Assembly (NCBI GenBank): GCA_039105265.1
Contig: JAPFFF010000103.1
Coordinates: 1-63,727 of the forward strand
Reading direction: 5' to 3'
Source of the DNA: Tritrichomonas musculus
Lineage: Eukaryota > Parabasalia > Tritrichomonadida > Tritrichomonadidae
Length of the DNA stretch: 63,727 nt
Every line of letters starts with the position of its first letter. The first letter of the stretch is position 1. This document shows, piece by piece, positions 51,851 through 60,176 of the stretch. Below the pieces are notes generated by a model that was given only the letters and a program-made list of their open reading frames with translations, searched no databases and had not been told where the DNA came from. The position numbers were made by a program, and so were the translations under genes.

Positions 51851-52449
51851 CTGGAAATCAGACAATTCAAGTTTTAAAAATCCTGAAAAAAGCATACCCG
51901 AACTTCTACAAAGGTTTTTCAAAGGGAGACTCAAAAGACGCAATAGATTTATGGGCAATGATGTTTGAAGATGAAGATGTTTTTACGGTAGCAAATGCGG
52001 TAAAAGCTCATATTGCTATGGATGAAAAAGGATTTCCACCTGTGATCGGACAGATCAAAAGTAAAATTCAATCTTTGTCTCGAAAAAGCATTGTAACGGA
52101 ATTTGAAGCATGGGAAAAAGTCAAAAACGCTGTTAGGAATTCACTGTATAACTCCGGCGAAGAATACGCTAAACTGCCTGAAAACATACAAAAACTTATT
52201 GGCAGTTCATCAACGTTAAGAGAATGGGCAATGCTGGATATTTCAGAACTTGACACGGTTGTCCAGTCGAACTTTATGAGGTCATACAGAGCCGGAGTAG
52301 AATACGAAAAAGAGTATTTGGCAATGCCAAAATCTGTTCGGGAGTTTATCGAGGAAATTTCAGAGTCAATAAACTCAGAGAAAAAGCAGAAGGAATCAAT
52401 GAAATTTATGAATGATTTTTTAGGATTAAAACAGGACGAGCAGAAATGA
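51847..52449 (+). CDS. Replicative helicase loader/inhibitor (G39P-like)
   Basis: 200 residues. The N-terminal helical domain (TIQVLKILKKAYPNFYKGF, DLWAMMFEDEDVFTVANAVKAHI, KGFPPVIGQIKSKI) is typical of the SPP1 G39P-type loader that delivers DnaB-type helicase to the origin; a disordered, charged C-terminal region contacts helicase in that family. No helicase gene is seen here, so host DnaB is the likely partner. Confidence 0.8.
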   Translation: MTGNQTIQVLKILKKAYPNFYKGFSKGDSKDAIDLWAMMFEDEDVFTVANAVKAHIAMDEKGFPPVIGQIKSKIQSLSRKSIVTEFEAWEKVKNAVRNSLYNSGEEYAKLPENIQKLIGSSSTLREWAMLDISELDTVVQSNFMRSYRAGVEYEKEYLAMPKSVREFIEEISESINSEKKQKESMKFMNDFLGLKQDEQK

Positions 52450-52611
52450 AAAATAATAAAACCTCTAAATTTTAATTTTAAGGCTATGAAGATTATAAAA
52501 ACGAGTAATTATACTAAAAACACATAAAAATTGAAAATTGACCCATTTATGGCGAAAATAAAGCTATTCCGGATTAAAAATAAAATATAAAAATTTGAAG
52601 GAGATAAAAAT

Positions 52612-52890
52612 ATGTCAGAAAATTATTCATTTTACGAGCAAGAAACAAATATCAATTACAACCGTCAGGAAGATATGGCAGTTGTATATACCGCAAGTCC
52701 TGTAGATATCAGAAAATTGGACAAGTTGTTTGAAAAACGAGGCAGTGAAATGAAGCTGCAAGAAAAGACAGAAGGATCAAGAACGTATCTTGTACCGAAG
52801 AAATGGGTTAAGATCATACCAAGCAGAATTTTGTCTGAAGAACAAAAAGAGGAAATTCGTAACAGGTTTAAAAAGTCTAAAAATGCATAA
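52612..52890 (+). CDS. Unknown 92-residue phage protein
   Basis: Strong GAAGGAGAT site before ATG. Polar N-terminus, then VYTASPVDIRKLDKLFEKRG, a strand TYLVPKKWVKIIP and a basic helical end. Typical small early-region phage protein; I do not recognise it. The 160 bases before it (52450-52611) hold no gene that I can support. Confidence 0.6.
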   Translation: MSENYSFYEQETNINYNRQEDMAVVYTASPVDIRKLDKLFEKRGSEMKLQEKTEGSRTYLVPKKWVKIIPSRILSEEQKEEIRNRFKKSKNA

Positions 52891-53072
52891 TCTCAAAAAA
52901 GCGAAAAACTCATTGTAGCAAATAAGTTTTTGGAAATTAATTCTTAAAACGATAAATTACACCACCTAAGCATTTTATTTCGATAAACTCATTGTATAAA
53001 CCGAGAAAAAAACCTAAAAACACTATTCTAAATCAAAAGTAAAACTTGAAAATTGAAAAGAAGGTAAAAAGT

Positions 53073-53444
53073 ATGATGGATAGAAGGTTTGAAATGTTGC
53101 TAAGTGATAAAACAAAATATGCTGTCAATGCAGAAAAAATGAACAATCTTGAGAAATTAACAACAATTACACAATTAGTTACAACCAAAGCCGCAACAAG
53201 CAGAGTATTTAGTCCTTACTGTATGTACCTCGATGTGTTGACTTATTATCATAGAGAACTGCTAAATATGCAATGTTTACTGGTACAAATATTGACAGTA
53301 GAGCACTGCCTAAAACAAAATTGTGTAACCGTAAAAGAAATTTTTGACTACTGCGAAAAACATAAGATACCGGCACTAAAAGAAATTAAAAAATTAATAA
53401 TAACTGCCATTGAAAAAGGATATTTGGAGGAGAGAAAAAAATAG
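53073..53444 (+). CDS. Unknown 123-residue phage protein
   Basis: ATG 53073 with GAAGGT upstream. Helical: TTITQLVTTKAATSRVF, then TYYHRELLNMQCLLVQILTVEHCLKQN and a charged end. Possibly DNA- or protein-binding. Family not recognised. The stretch 52891-53072 holds no gene, but has two similar pieces (AACTCATTGTA) 86 bases apart. Confidence 0.55.
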   Translation: MMDRRFEMLLSDKTKYAVNAEKMNNLEKLTTITQLVTTKAATSRVFSPYCMYLDVLTYYHRELLNMQCLLVQILTVEHCLKQNCVTVKEIFDYCEKHKIPALKEIKKLIITAIEKGYLEERKK

Positions 53445-53653
53445 ATATAAAACAAGTAAAAGAGAATTTAGGTAAGCAGGTTTTGTGGAAGTCGGAAAAA
53501 TATGTACTTTTGGCATATTCTTGCAGAATAAACCCGTTAAAGCCAAACAAGATATTCCATGAACTTGAACTACTGGATAATAGGTGTAACCACTCAATTG
53601 TGATTGTCAACATTAAAGAGGTTAAAATTGTTGAAAAACAAGATAAAACATAG
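53441..53653 (+). CDS. 70-residue phage protein with a possible AUA start
   Basis: An open frame begins at ATA 53441, which overlaps the previous stop (ATAG) and has TTTGGAGGAGAG at an ideal distance. No ATG, GTG or TTG is near; the first in-frame TTG comes 15 codons on. The product (IDIKQVKENLGKQVLWKS and a strand-rich end) looks like a compact alpha/beta protein. The start codon is unusual, so this is tentative. Confidence 0.45.
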   Translation: MDIKQVKENLGKQVLWKSEKYVLLAYSCRINPLKPNKIFHELELLDNRCNHSIVIVNIKEVKIVEKQDKT

Positions 53654-53702
53654 AACTTTTGAGTTTTAAGAAAAAGTTTAAACGTAAATTTAAAAATATA
53701 TT

Positions 53703-54146
53703 ATGCAAAAAGCGAAGATAAAATTTGGGATATTCCGGGGTAAAAGGGTGATTAAAATTGAGAATAAAATAGAGTTTGTATTGCCTTTAAAAGTTGATTC
53801 AAAACTAAGTTTAAACAGTATTTATTCAGGTAAAAAGTGGTATACACGTCAAAATCAAGCAAGTAAAATACATCAGCTTGTAAGGCTTGAGCTTATCAAT
53901 CAAAGGGTACCAAAAAAACTATTTGAAAATCCTGTAAGAATAGAGTTTTATTGGAATTCACTTTTAGATCTTGATAACCACGGATATTTGACAAAGCTGA
54001 TTATTGACGGACTAAAAGGCTATTTAATTCGAGACGACTCAAAAAAATACATAGAAAAAATTACTCACTCGTATTGGCTTGACAAGGGTGTAAAAATCAG
54101 AATATTTGAATCAGAGGAGTTATTTGATGATGGGAATAAAAAATAA
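53703..54146 (+). CDS. RusA-like Holliday junction resolvase
   Basis: 147 residues. LSLNSIYSGKKWYTR and LDLDNHGYLTKLIIDGLKGYLIRDDSKKY show the RusA pattern with the metal-binding aspartates (D-DN, DG, DD). It cuts branched DNA made by phage recombination/replication. ATG 53703 lacks a good ribosome site; a GTG further in (after GGGGTAAAAG) is a possible alternative. Confidence 0.8.
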   Translation: MQKAKIKFGIFRGKRVIKIENKIEFVLPLKVDSKLSLNSIYSGKKWYTRQNQASKIHQLVRLELINQRVPKKLFENPVRIEFYWNSLLDLDNHGYLTKLIIDGLKGYLIRDDSKKYIEKITHSYWLDKGVKIRIFESEELFDDGNKK

Positions 54147-54147
54147 A

Positions 54148-54165
54148 TTGATGTTAAAACATCAA
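54148..54165. repeat. 18-bp perfect inverted repeat before the late-regulator block
   Basis: TTGATGTT-AA-AACATCAA, followed eight bases later by a TTGACA hexamer with no clear -10. It may be an operator; no T-run, so not a terminator. Confidence 0.4.
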
Positions 54166-54253
54166 AAATTTGTTGACAATAAATTGTTATTTTCGGAAAT
54201 GCTACACGAAATGAAGTGAAAAATAATTTTTTAAAAAGATGGGATTGATAGAT

Positions 54254-54325
54254 ATGTCTGTAGCTGTACAAATTACATTGATTATTTGTATTACTATAAT
54301 TATTTTGGACTGGATGGATGATTGA
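54254..54325 (+). CDS. 23-residue hydrophobic micro-protein
   Basis: MSVAVQITLIICITIIILDW and a short acidic end: one membrane helix. A GGGATTGATAG stretch precedes the ATG. It abuts the regulator gene. Tentative because it is so short. Confidence 0.35.
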   Translation: MSVAVQITLIICITIIILDWMDD

Positions 54326-54344
54326 TATAGAGGAGCGATTGTAT

Positions 54345-54788
54345 ATGTTTGTCTATGTGGATTATGAAGATTTTAAAAATAAATACTTTGAAGTTCAAAA
54401 GAAATATGATGAGATTTTAAGAGAAAAAGAGTATTTATTTTCAAAAACTCAGCCTAAAGCCGCAAGGGCTGACAAAGGTATTGCTGCTACTTCACCTACT
54501 AATGTTTTTGATGAATATTTGATAGCAAAAGAAAAGACAAAAATAGATCAAAGACTTGAAGAAATAAAAGCGATAGCTTCAGATAGAGCGAGGCTTTTAA
54601 AGTTAAAAGAAATAGAACTAAGACATAGTAAAAATATATGGGATCGAATATATACAATGCGTTATTTGGATAACTTACATATACAAAAAATAGCCTTTAT
54701 TTTGAATTATAGCCAGTCACAGGTTTACAGGAAACTTGAAAAAATAGGGCGAAATACATTAAGATGCGAAAAAATGCGACAATTTTGA
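54345..54788 (+). CDS. ArpU/DUF1492-like late transcription regulator
   Basis: 147 residues from ATG 54345, behind GAGGAGCGA. Long coiled-coil N-terminal half, then a sigma-region-4-like helix-turn-helix (LHIQKIAFILNYSQSQVYRKLEKIG). This is the pattern of ArpU/RinA-type regulators that switch on phage late genes. It sits right before lysis and packaging genes, as expected. Confidence 0.8.
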   Translation: MFVYVDYEDFKNKYFEVQKKYDEILREKEYLFSKTQPKAARADKGIAATSPTNVFDEYLIAKEKTKIDQRLEEIKAIASDRARLLKLKEIELRHSKNIWDRIYTMRYLDNLHIQKIAFILNYSQSQVYRKLEKIGRNTLRCEKMRQF

Positions 54789-54834
54789 TGGTATTCTTAT
54801 ATTGTAAGAGTTTGTAAAAAGGGGTGTATGGATT

Positions 54835-55098
54835 ATGGAAATTGATGAACTGGTTACTTTTTTGTTTACTCCAATATCACAGGTAGGATTAATCATAGGT
54901 ATAGCAGAAATCATCAAACAAGCCGGTTTGGATCCTAAGTATATACCTTTGGTTGATCTTGCACTTGGCTTATTAAGTGGTATAGGAATTTATGGTATAG
55001 CAATGAATTATGGGATAGTAAAAGGAATTGTTATGGGATTATCTTTTGGTTTAGAAGCGTGTGGAGTTTTTAGTGGATTAAAAAATTTCATTAAGTAA
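54835..55098 (+). CDS. Holin
   Basis: 87 residues with three hydrophobic segments (SQVGLIIGIAEIIKQAG, LVDLALGLLSGIGIYGIAM, VMGLSFGLEACGVFSGL). It fits the small Gly-rich holins of Firmicutes phages that open the membrane at lysis. Directly upstream of the endolysin. Confidence 0.8.
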   Translation: MEIDELVTFLFTPISQVGLIIGIAEIIKQAGLDPKYIPLVDLALGLLSGIGIYGIAMNYGIVKGIVMGLSFGLEACGVFSGLKNFIK

Positions 55099-55112
55099 GG
55101 AGGTTATATATT

Positions 55113-55931
55113 ATGGCAGACAGAAAAGGAATAGACGTAAGTAAATGGCAGGGTGAAATAGATTTTCAAAGAGCAAAAAATGATGGTGTGGAATTTGTAA
55201 TAATAAGGGAAGGATATGGGAAGAAAGATCCCAATCAGGTAGATAAGAAATTTAAGCAAAATTACGAAGGAGCTAAAAAAGCAGGACTTCCCGTAGGAGT
55301 TTATCATTATTCTTACGCAGGTTCAGTCTCAGACGCCAAACTTGAAGCTCAGTTTTGTTTAGAAAATATACAAGGATTGGAGCTTGAATACCCAGTGTGC
55401 TTCGACATAGAAGACAAAGAGCAATTAAAACTTAATAATCGTCAGAGAACTGACATAGTAAAAGCGTTTTGTCAGGAAATAGAAAATGCAGGATATTATG
55501 CTATGGTTTACTGTAATCTTAACTGGCTCAGTAATTATCTAATAAAAGAAGAATTAGAAAACAAATATGATTTATGGTTAGCGCAGTGGCAAGTAAATGA
55601 ACCTTCATGTTCATGTGGTATATGGCAGTATTCAAGTAAAGGTAGAGTTAATGGTATCAGTGACAATGTTGATTTAAATTTATCATATAAGGATTATCCT
55701 AATATTATGAAATATAGCGGTTTAAACGGATTTAAAAAGCAAGAAGCATCAACAGATGGAGCTAATTATTCTATATATACAGTAGAAAAAGGAGACAGTC
55801 TTTGGAGCATAGCACAAAAACAGTTTGGTGACGGCACTAAGTGGGAGAGAATAAAAACAATAAATAGTCTTTCCTCTACCGTTATTTATCCGGGTCAAGT
55901 GCTTAAACTTCCTAAACAAGAAAAACTTTAA
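55113..55931 (+). CDS. Endolysin: GH25 muramidase with LysM domain
   Basis: 272 residues. Residues 5-205 are a glycoside hydrolase 25 barrel (GIDVSKWQGEIDF, FVIIREGYG, GVYHYSYA, VCFDIED with catalytic acids, GIWQYSSKG, VDLNLSY). Residues about 218-268 are a LysM peptidoglycan-binding domain (YTVEKGDSLWSIA...IYPGQVLKLP). No signal peptide, consistent with holin-dependent release. GGAGG precedes the ATG. Confidence 0.94.
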   Translation: MADRKGIDVSKWQGEIDFQRAKNDGVEFVIIREGYGKKDPNQVDKKFKQNYEGAKKAGLPVGVYHYSYAGSVSDAKLEAQFCLENIQGLELEYPVCFDIEDKEQLKLNNRQRTDIVKAFCQEIENAGYYAMVYCNLNWLSNYLIKEELENKYDLWLAQWQVNEPSCSCGIWQYSSKGRVNGISDNVDLNLSYKDYPNIMKYSGLNGFKKQEASTDGANYSIYTVEKGDSLWSIAQKQFGDGTKWERIKTINSLSSTVIYPGQVLKLPKQEKL

Positions 55932-55948
55932 TTAATTTTGGTTTATGG

Positions 55949-55954
55949 TATAAT
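55949..55954 (+). promoter_or_regulatory. Extended -10 promoter of toxin-like locus, copy 2
   Basis: TATGGTATAAT contains TG-G-TATAAT, as in copy 1, and lies 8 bases before GGTAGTAGAGG, the predicted transcript start. Confidence 0.7.
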
Positions 55955-55961
55955 TTAAAAA

Positions 55962-56172
55962 GGTAGTAGAGGTTAAGTCTTTATGGTATACCTCGTTCGA
56001 CAAACTAAAAATTTGTTTTCGGGCGGAGGTGATACTATGGAGCTTATTGCTAAAGTTCTGAAATGGATTTTGAAAAAATGGGCAAAGAAAAAACAGCCGG
56101 ATATTAAAATCATAGCTGTTAATTCCCAAATAATTCATATCCATAAAGACTAACGCAAAAGCCTTTACTACC
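55962..56172 (-). ncRNA. Predicted antisense RNA of toxin-like locus, copy 2
   Basis: On the minus strand TTGATA (56199-56204), 17-base spacer and TATAAT (56176-56181), then GGTAGTAAAGG. It reads fully across the peptide gene and reaches a T-run after CTACC at the left end. Same layout as copy 1. Confidence 0.6.
56037..56153 (+). CDS. 38-residue cationic amphipathic peptide, toxin-like, copy 2
   Basis: Begins MELIAKVLKWILKKWAKKK and ends IHIHKD; same length and pattern as the copy at 42003, but clearly diverged. The ribosome site GGAGG can pair with CCTC of CCTCGTTCGA upstream (55991-56000) in a stem of about ten pairs. The ends GGTAGTAGAGG and CCTTTACTACC pair (one G-U), and GTCTTTATGG pairs with CCATAAAGAC. 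Placed between endolysin and HNH genes. Confidence 0.75.
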   Translation: MELIAKVLKWILKKWAKKKQPDIKIIAVNSQIIHIHKD

Positions 56173-56255
56173 TCTATTATATGATAGAAGCTAAATAATA
56201 TCAACGGTAAAAATCACCAAAAACAGGAAAATATTTTTTCATAATAAACAATCTT

Positions 56256-56285
56256 AAAACCACTTTGAAAAAGATCAAGGTGGTT
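56256..56285 (+). terminator. Hairpin/terminator after toxin-like locus, copy 2
   Basis: AACCACTTTG pairs with CAAGGTGGTT (one G-U); the following bases are only partly T-rich. It corresponds in place to the terminator of copy 1. Confidence 0.6.
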
Positions 56286-56304
56286 AATTATTTGGAGATA
56301 AAAG

Positions 56305-56370
56305 ATGGAAATATTTTTATTAATAATGATATTCATACTCATAGTTTTATGGGCTAACATACGTGAATAG
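56305..56370 (+). CDS. 21-residue hydrophobic micro-protein
   Basis: MEIFLLIMIFILIVLWANI plus a charged end: one membrane helix. TTGGAGAT lies at good distance before the ATG and the next gene follows after 12 bases. Could be a small lysis or regulatory peptide; tentative. Confidence 0.4.
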   Translation: MEIFLLIMIFILIVLWANIRE

Positions 56371-56382
56371 AGGTGATATAGT

Positions 56383-56751
56383 GTGTATAGATCATGTTCA
56401 AAATGCGGAAATATACATCCATATAACTACAAATGCAATGTAGGTAAAGTATATAGAGGAGGAGAAGAACGAAAACTTAGAAATACTTATGCATGGCATA
56501 GCAAGGCCAGACAAATAAAAGAGAAATCAAATTATCTATGTGCAATATGTAAGGATCAGGGAATCTATACCTATGATAACTTAGAAGTGCACCATATAAA
56601 CAAAGTCAAAGATGATCCCGGTTTGTTACTTGAAGATTATAACCTGATAACTTTATGTGCATGGCACCACAAATTAGCTGATATGGGCGAGATAGACAAA
56701 AACTATTTACTTAATCTGGTATATGACAGAGAAAAACAACTACCCCCCTAG
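56383..56751 (+). CDS. HNH endonuclease next to terminase
   Basis: 122 residues from GTG 56383 (AGAGGTGATATA upstream). Two Cys pairs (CSKC, CAIC) and the HNH core LEVHHINKVKDDPGLLLEDYNLITLCAWHH. In HK97-type phages such enzymes act with the terminase at cos cleavage. Directly upstream of the small terminase. Confidence 0.9.
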   Translation: MYRSCSKCGNIHPYNYKCNVGKVYRGGEERKLRNTYAWHSKARQIKEKSNYLCAICKDQGIYTYDNLEVHHINKVKDDPGLLLEDYNLITLCAWHHKLADMGEIDKNYLLNLVYDREKQLPP

Positions 56752-56754
56752 GGG
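56745..56754. other. Possible cos site
   Basis: CCCCTAGGGG is a perfect G+C-rich palindrome in AT-rich DNA, lying at the end of the HNH gene and 130 bases before the small terminase gene, where cos sites of this phage type usually are. The stretch 56755-56884 holds no gene. Inference from place and symmetry. Confidence 0.4.
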
Positions 56755-56884
56755 CAGAGCCTGAATTTTCAGAAAATTAAATAACCAACCGCCCACCTTT
56801 AAACACAAAATTTTTTAATTATAAGTTTTTTTTGGGAAATTCCGGTCAAAAAGTAAAATAAAAAGTTAAAATGGGGTAATAATT

Positions 56885-57241
56885 TTGAAAAACACAAAAT
56901 ATAAAAGACAAGCTGCACAAATAATGAAAATAGCAGAAGAAAACGGAGTACAAGGCAATTTTTTGTTTGCAACTACCTTCGACAGATATTTGTTTTTGAT
57001 AGACACGCTGGAAGAACTAAAGGAAAAAATTAAAGAAGAAGGACTAACAGTTGAAAAAGAATATGTAAGAGGCGAAAAAAATTCATATTCAAGTCCCAGC
57101 GTCAAGAATTATAACGCTACCTGCGACTTGGCCAATAAAACCGTTACAACATTAATGAAAGTCATACGGGATTTTAATGTTGAAGAATCAAAGGAAGAAT
57201 TGGATCCACTGATGAAAATGATAAACGGTGAGGGAGATTGA
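56885..57241 (+). CDS. Terminase small subunit, P27 family, prophage 2
   Basis: 118 residues. TFDRYLFLIDTLEELKEKIKEEG and the NATCDLANKTVTTLMKVIRDF end match the P27 family. TTG start at 56885 after ATGGGGTAAT. The stop overlaps the large-subunit start. Confidence 0.8.
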   Translation: MKNTKYKRQAAQIMKIAEENGVQGNFLFATTFDRYLFLIDTLEELKEKIKEEGLTVEKEYVRGEKNSYSSPSVKNYNATCDLANKTVTTLMKVIRDFNVEESKEELDPLMKMINGEGD

Positions 57242-58914
57242 ATAAAGCGTATGAGTTTTGCAAACAGTCAGTAAAACGTAGCACCACACCAAAATACGTT
57301 AAGCTGCAAATGATAGATTTTATGAAAATCTGCGAAGGAAAAAGCGAAAAGTATATGGTGTGGGGTCAAAAAGTAAAACAGGTAGAAAACATTTTAAAGT
57401 TATTGATTATGCCCAAAGGGCTCAAAGCCGGAAAAAGTCTTTACGAATGTACAGCAGGATATCAATGGCTTTTTTATATTGCTATTCTTTGTACGGTGTA
57501 TAGAGATAATCCGGACAAACGAAGATATGAAGAAGGAGTACTTGAGATATGCAGGAAAAACTTTAAAACATACACAATAGCAACAATCTTTATTCTTTTG
57601 TTTTTGACAGAACCAAGGTTCAGTAAGTTTTATAGCGTTGCTCCGGACGGAGCACTGTCAAGAGAAATCAGAGAAGCAATAGCAGAGACAATCAAGTCAA
57701 GCCCACTCATATATGAGTTTAAAGACAATAAAAGATTTAAGATTTTGAGGGACTATATTTTATTTAAACCTTTGCAAACAACATACACTCCCCTATCGTA
57801 TAGCACCGGCAGAATGGACGGAAGACTTCCCAATGCTTTTATAGCCGATGAAGTCGGGGCACTGCCAAATAGTTATGCAATAAATGCCATGAGGTCGGGG
57901 CAGCTTAATATACTAAACAAATTAGGCTTTATAATCTCAACAAAATATCCAACGATAAATAATCCTTTTGAAGATGAGGTTAATTATTCGAAAAAAGTTT
58001 TAGACGGAATAGAAAAAAATGAAAATAGGTTTAGTCTGCTCTATGAACCGGATAAAACCAAGGGGTGGGAAAACAGTGACTTAATACTAAAGCAGTCGAA
58101 TCCGGTAGCATTGGAAATCCCGGAAATATGGGAGGATCTACTTAAAAAAAGATCCTATGCAATATCTGTGGAAAATGCCAGAGAAAATTTTGTTACAAAG
58201 CATTGCAATATTGTGTATCAAGGAGTAGGTACTCAAACATTTATTGATGTTAAAGACGTTAGAGAATGTAAAGTAGCTAATATTGATTGGAAAGGCCAAG
58301 TAGTTTATCTGGGACTGGACTTATCAGAATCGAATGACAATACAAGCGTAACAATGGTTGCGGTAGACGATAATAACAAGATACTTGCCGAAAGCTACGC
58401 CTTTATTCCGGAGGGCAGAATAAAAGAAAAATCAGCAGTGGAGAAAGTAAATTATGGGGAGCTTTTAAAGACAGGCAAAGTTATTTCATGTGGTGATAAA
58501 GTCATTGATTACGGGGCTATAGAGAACTTTATATTATCACTGGAAAACAAATATAGTGTAAGAATTCAAGCCATAGGATATGACAGGTGGAATGCACTGA
58601 GCACAGCGCAGAAATTAGAAAAAGCGGGATATAACATGGTAGAAATCCGTCAGCATTCCAATACGCTCCATCCGGCAACTAAAAGACTTAAAGAAAAAAT
58701 CCTATCAAAAGAGTTTGCATATACGGAAAATAAACTTCTGGAAATTAATTTTCAAAATGCAAGATGTGTGTATGACACCAATAAAAATCTGTATGTAGCC
58801 AAAAAGAAAAGTACGGGCAAGGTAGATATGGTGGTAAGTTTAATAAATGCCATGTATCTTATTGAGCAAGATTATTTTATCGGCGGTACTGATTTTACAG
58901 TGCAATTATTTTAA
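57238..58914 (+). CDS. Terminase large subunit, prophage 2
   Basis: 558 residues of the P27/HK97-type large terminase. ATPase half: LYECTAGYQWLFYIAILCTVYR, EICRKNFKTYTIATI, PNAFIADEVGALPNSYAI (Walker B DE). Nuclease half: VYLGLDLSESNDNTSVTMVAVD, IGYDRWNALSTAQKLEKAGY, MVVSLINAMYLIEQD with the metal-binding acids. TTG start overlaps the small subunit by four bases. Confidence 0.92.
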   Translation: MNKAYEFCKQSVKRSTTPKYVKLQMIDFMKICEGKSEKYMVWGQKVKQVENILKLLIMPKGLKAGKSLYECTAGYQWLFYIAILCTVYRDNPDKRRYEEGVLEICRKNFKTYTIATIFILLFLTEPRFSKFYSVAPDGALSREIREAIAETIKSSPLIYEFKDNKRFKILRDYILFKPLQTTYTPLSYSTGRMDGRLPNAFIADEVGALPNSYAINAMRSGQLNILNKLGFIISTKYPTINNPFEDEVNYSKKVLDGIEKNENRFSLLYEPDKTKGWENSDLILKQSNPVALEIPEIWEDLLKKRSYAISVENARENFVTKHCNIVYQGVGTQTFIDVKDVRECKVANIDWKGQVVYLGLDLSESNDNTSVTMVAVDDNNKILAESYAFIPEGRIKEKSAVEKVNYGELLKTGKVISCGDKVIDYGAIENFILSLENKYSVRIQAIGYDRWNALSTAQKLEKAGYNMVEIRQHSNTLHPATKRLKEKILSKEFAYTENKLLEINFQNARCVYDTNKNLYVAKKKSTGKVDMVVSLINAMYLIEQDYFIGGTDFTVQLF

Positions 58915-58931
58915 TCAAAGGAGGTGAGAAT

Positions 58932-60176
58932 ATGGATATATTTAACTTTTTTAAAAAAAGAGATCAAGCTTTGGAGAATACACCAAAAGCCGCGGCGGTA
59001 GATGATGTTCTGCTAAAAGCACTAATTGATGGCGAGACAATTACCAGAGAAAAGGCAATGACACTACCGGCAGTAGCGGGAGCGGTTGATTTTATCAGTA
59101 ATATGATAGCTTCCATGCCGGTTCGGCTCTATAAGCACAAACAGGGTAAAGTAGAATCACTGGATAATGACACAAGAGCTAAATTATTAAATGGTGATAC
59201 CGGCGATACCTTAGACGCATTCCAGCTTAAAAAAGCAATGGTCGAGGATTATTTACTTGGTAAGGGCGGATATAGCTATATCCAAAAAAACAGAAATGAT
59301 GTTACGGGTCTTTTTTATGTAGAGGACATTTATATAACCGTTATGAAAAACTGCGATCCCATTTTTAAAGACTATGTAATTTTGGTTCAGGGTCAAGAAT
59401 ATAAACCGTTTGAATTTATAAAGCTCCTGCGAAAAACTAAAGATGGTGCAAGTGGTGTAGGAGTAACCGTAGAACTGTCAAAAGCTTTGGAAACCGCATA
59501 TCAAACGCTTCTTTATCAATTAGGCTTAGTTAAAAGCGGAGGTAATAAAAAAGGATTTTTAAAGTCGGGCAGAAGGCTTGGGCAGGAAGAAATAGACGTG
59601 CTAAAAAAGGCATGGCAAAATCTATATGCCAATAGCGAAAGTAACGTGGTGGTACTCAATAATGGACTTGAATTTCAAGAAGCAAGTAATTCCTCTGTGG
59701 AAATGCAACTAAACGAAAGCAAAAAGACGCTAAGGGAAGAAATTAATAATATATTTCACATAAAAAATGATTTTTATTCAACCTTTAAGGAAGCGATATA
59801 TCCGATAGTTAAGGCTTTTGAAACAGCACTTAACAGGGATTTGCTGCTTGAAAAGGAAAAGAAAAATCATTTTTTTGAATTTGACGTAAAAGAGATTATC
59901 AAAGCAAATTTAAAAGAGCGATATGAATCGTATAAACTCGCAAAAGAAACCGGGTTTATGACCATAAATGAAATCAGAAGAAGTGAAAATATGGAATATG
60001 TGGAAGGACTTGATGTGGTCAATGTGGGCTTAGGTGCGGTTTTATATGACGTTAATACACATACTTATTACACGCCTAATACCGGCTCTGAGGCAGTTTT
60101 AGATACCCAAAAATTAATAGAAGATAAAGAGCCGAGTGAAGCTCTTGAGGAAGGTGGAGAGAACCTTAATGATTAA
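58932..60176 (+). CDS. Portal protein, HK97 type, prophage 2
   Basis: 414 residues. TLPAVAGAVDFISNMIASMPVRLYK is the classic start of HK97-like portals, followed by FQLKKAMVEDYLLGKGGYSYI and the clip/stem helices around ETGFMTINEIRR. A different family from the prophage 1 portal. AAAGGAGGTGAG precedes the ATG. Confidence 0.92.
   Translation: MDIFNFFKKRDQALENTPKAAAVDDVLLKALIDGETITREKAMTLPAVAGAVDFISNMIASMPVRLYKHKQGKVESLDNDTRAKLLNGDTGDTLDAFQLKKAMVEDYLLGKGGYSYIQKNRNDVTGLFYVEDIYITVMKNCDPIFKDYVILVQGQEYKPFEFIKLLRKTKDGASGVGVTVELSKALETAYQTLLYQLGLVKSGGNKKGFLKSGRRLGQEEIDVLKKAWQNLYANSESNVVVLNNGLEFQEASNSSVEMQLNESKKTLREEINNIFHIKNDFYSTFKEAIYPIVKAFETALNRDLLLEKEKKNHFFEFDVKEIIKANLKERYESYKLAKETGFMTINEIRRSENMEYVEGLDVVNVGLGAVLYDVNTHTYYTPNTGSEAVLDTQKLIEDKEPSEALEEGGENLND

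Noticed and set aside
53386-53613. Minus-strand frames over 53386-53613
   Set aside because: They run against the operon, lack ribosome sites and overlap a better plus-strand candidate.
54148-54165. The 18-bp inverted repeat as a terminator
   Set aside because: Loop of two bases and no T-run on either strand; an operator is more likely.
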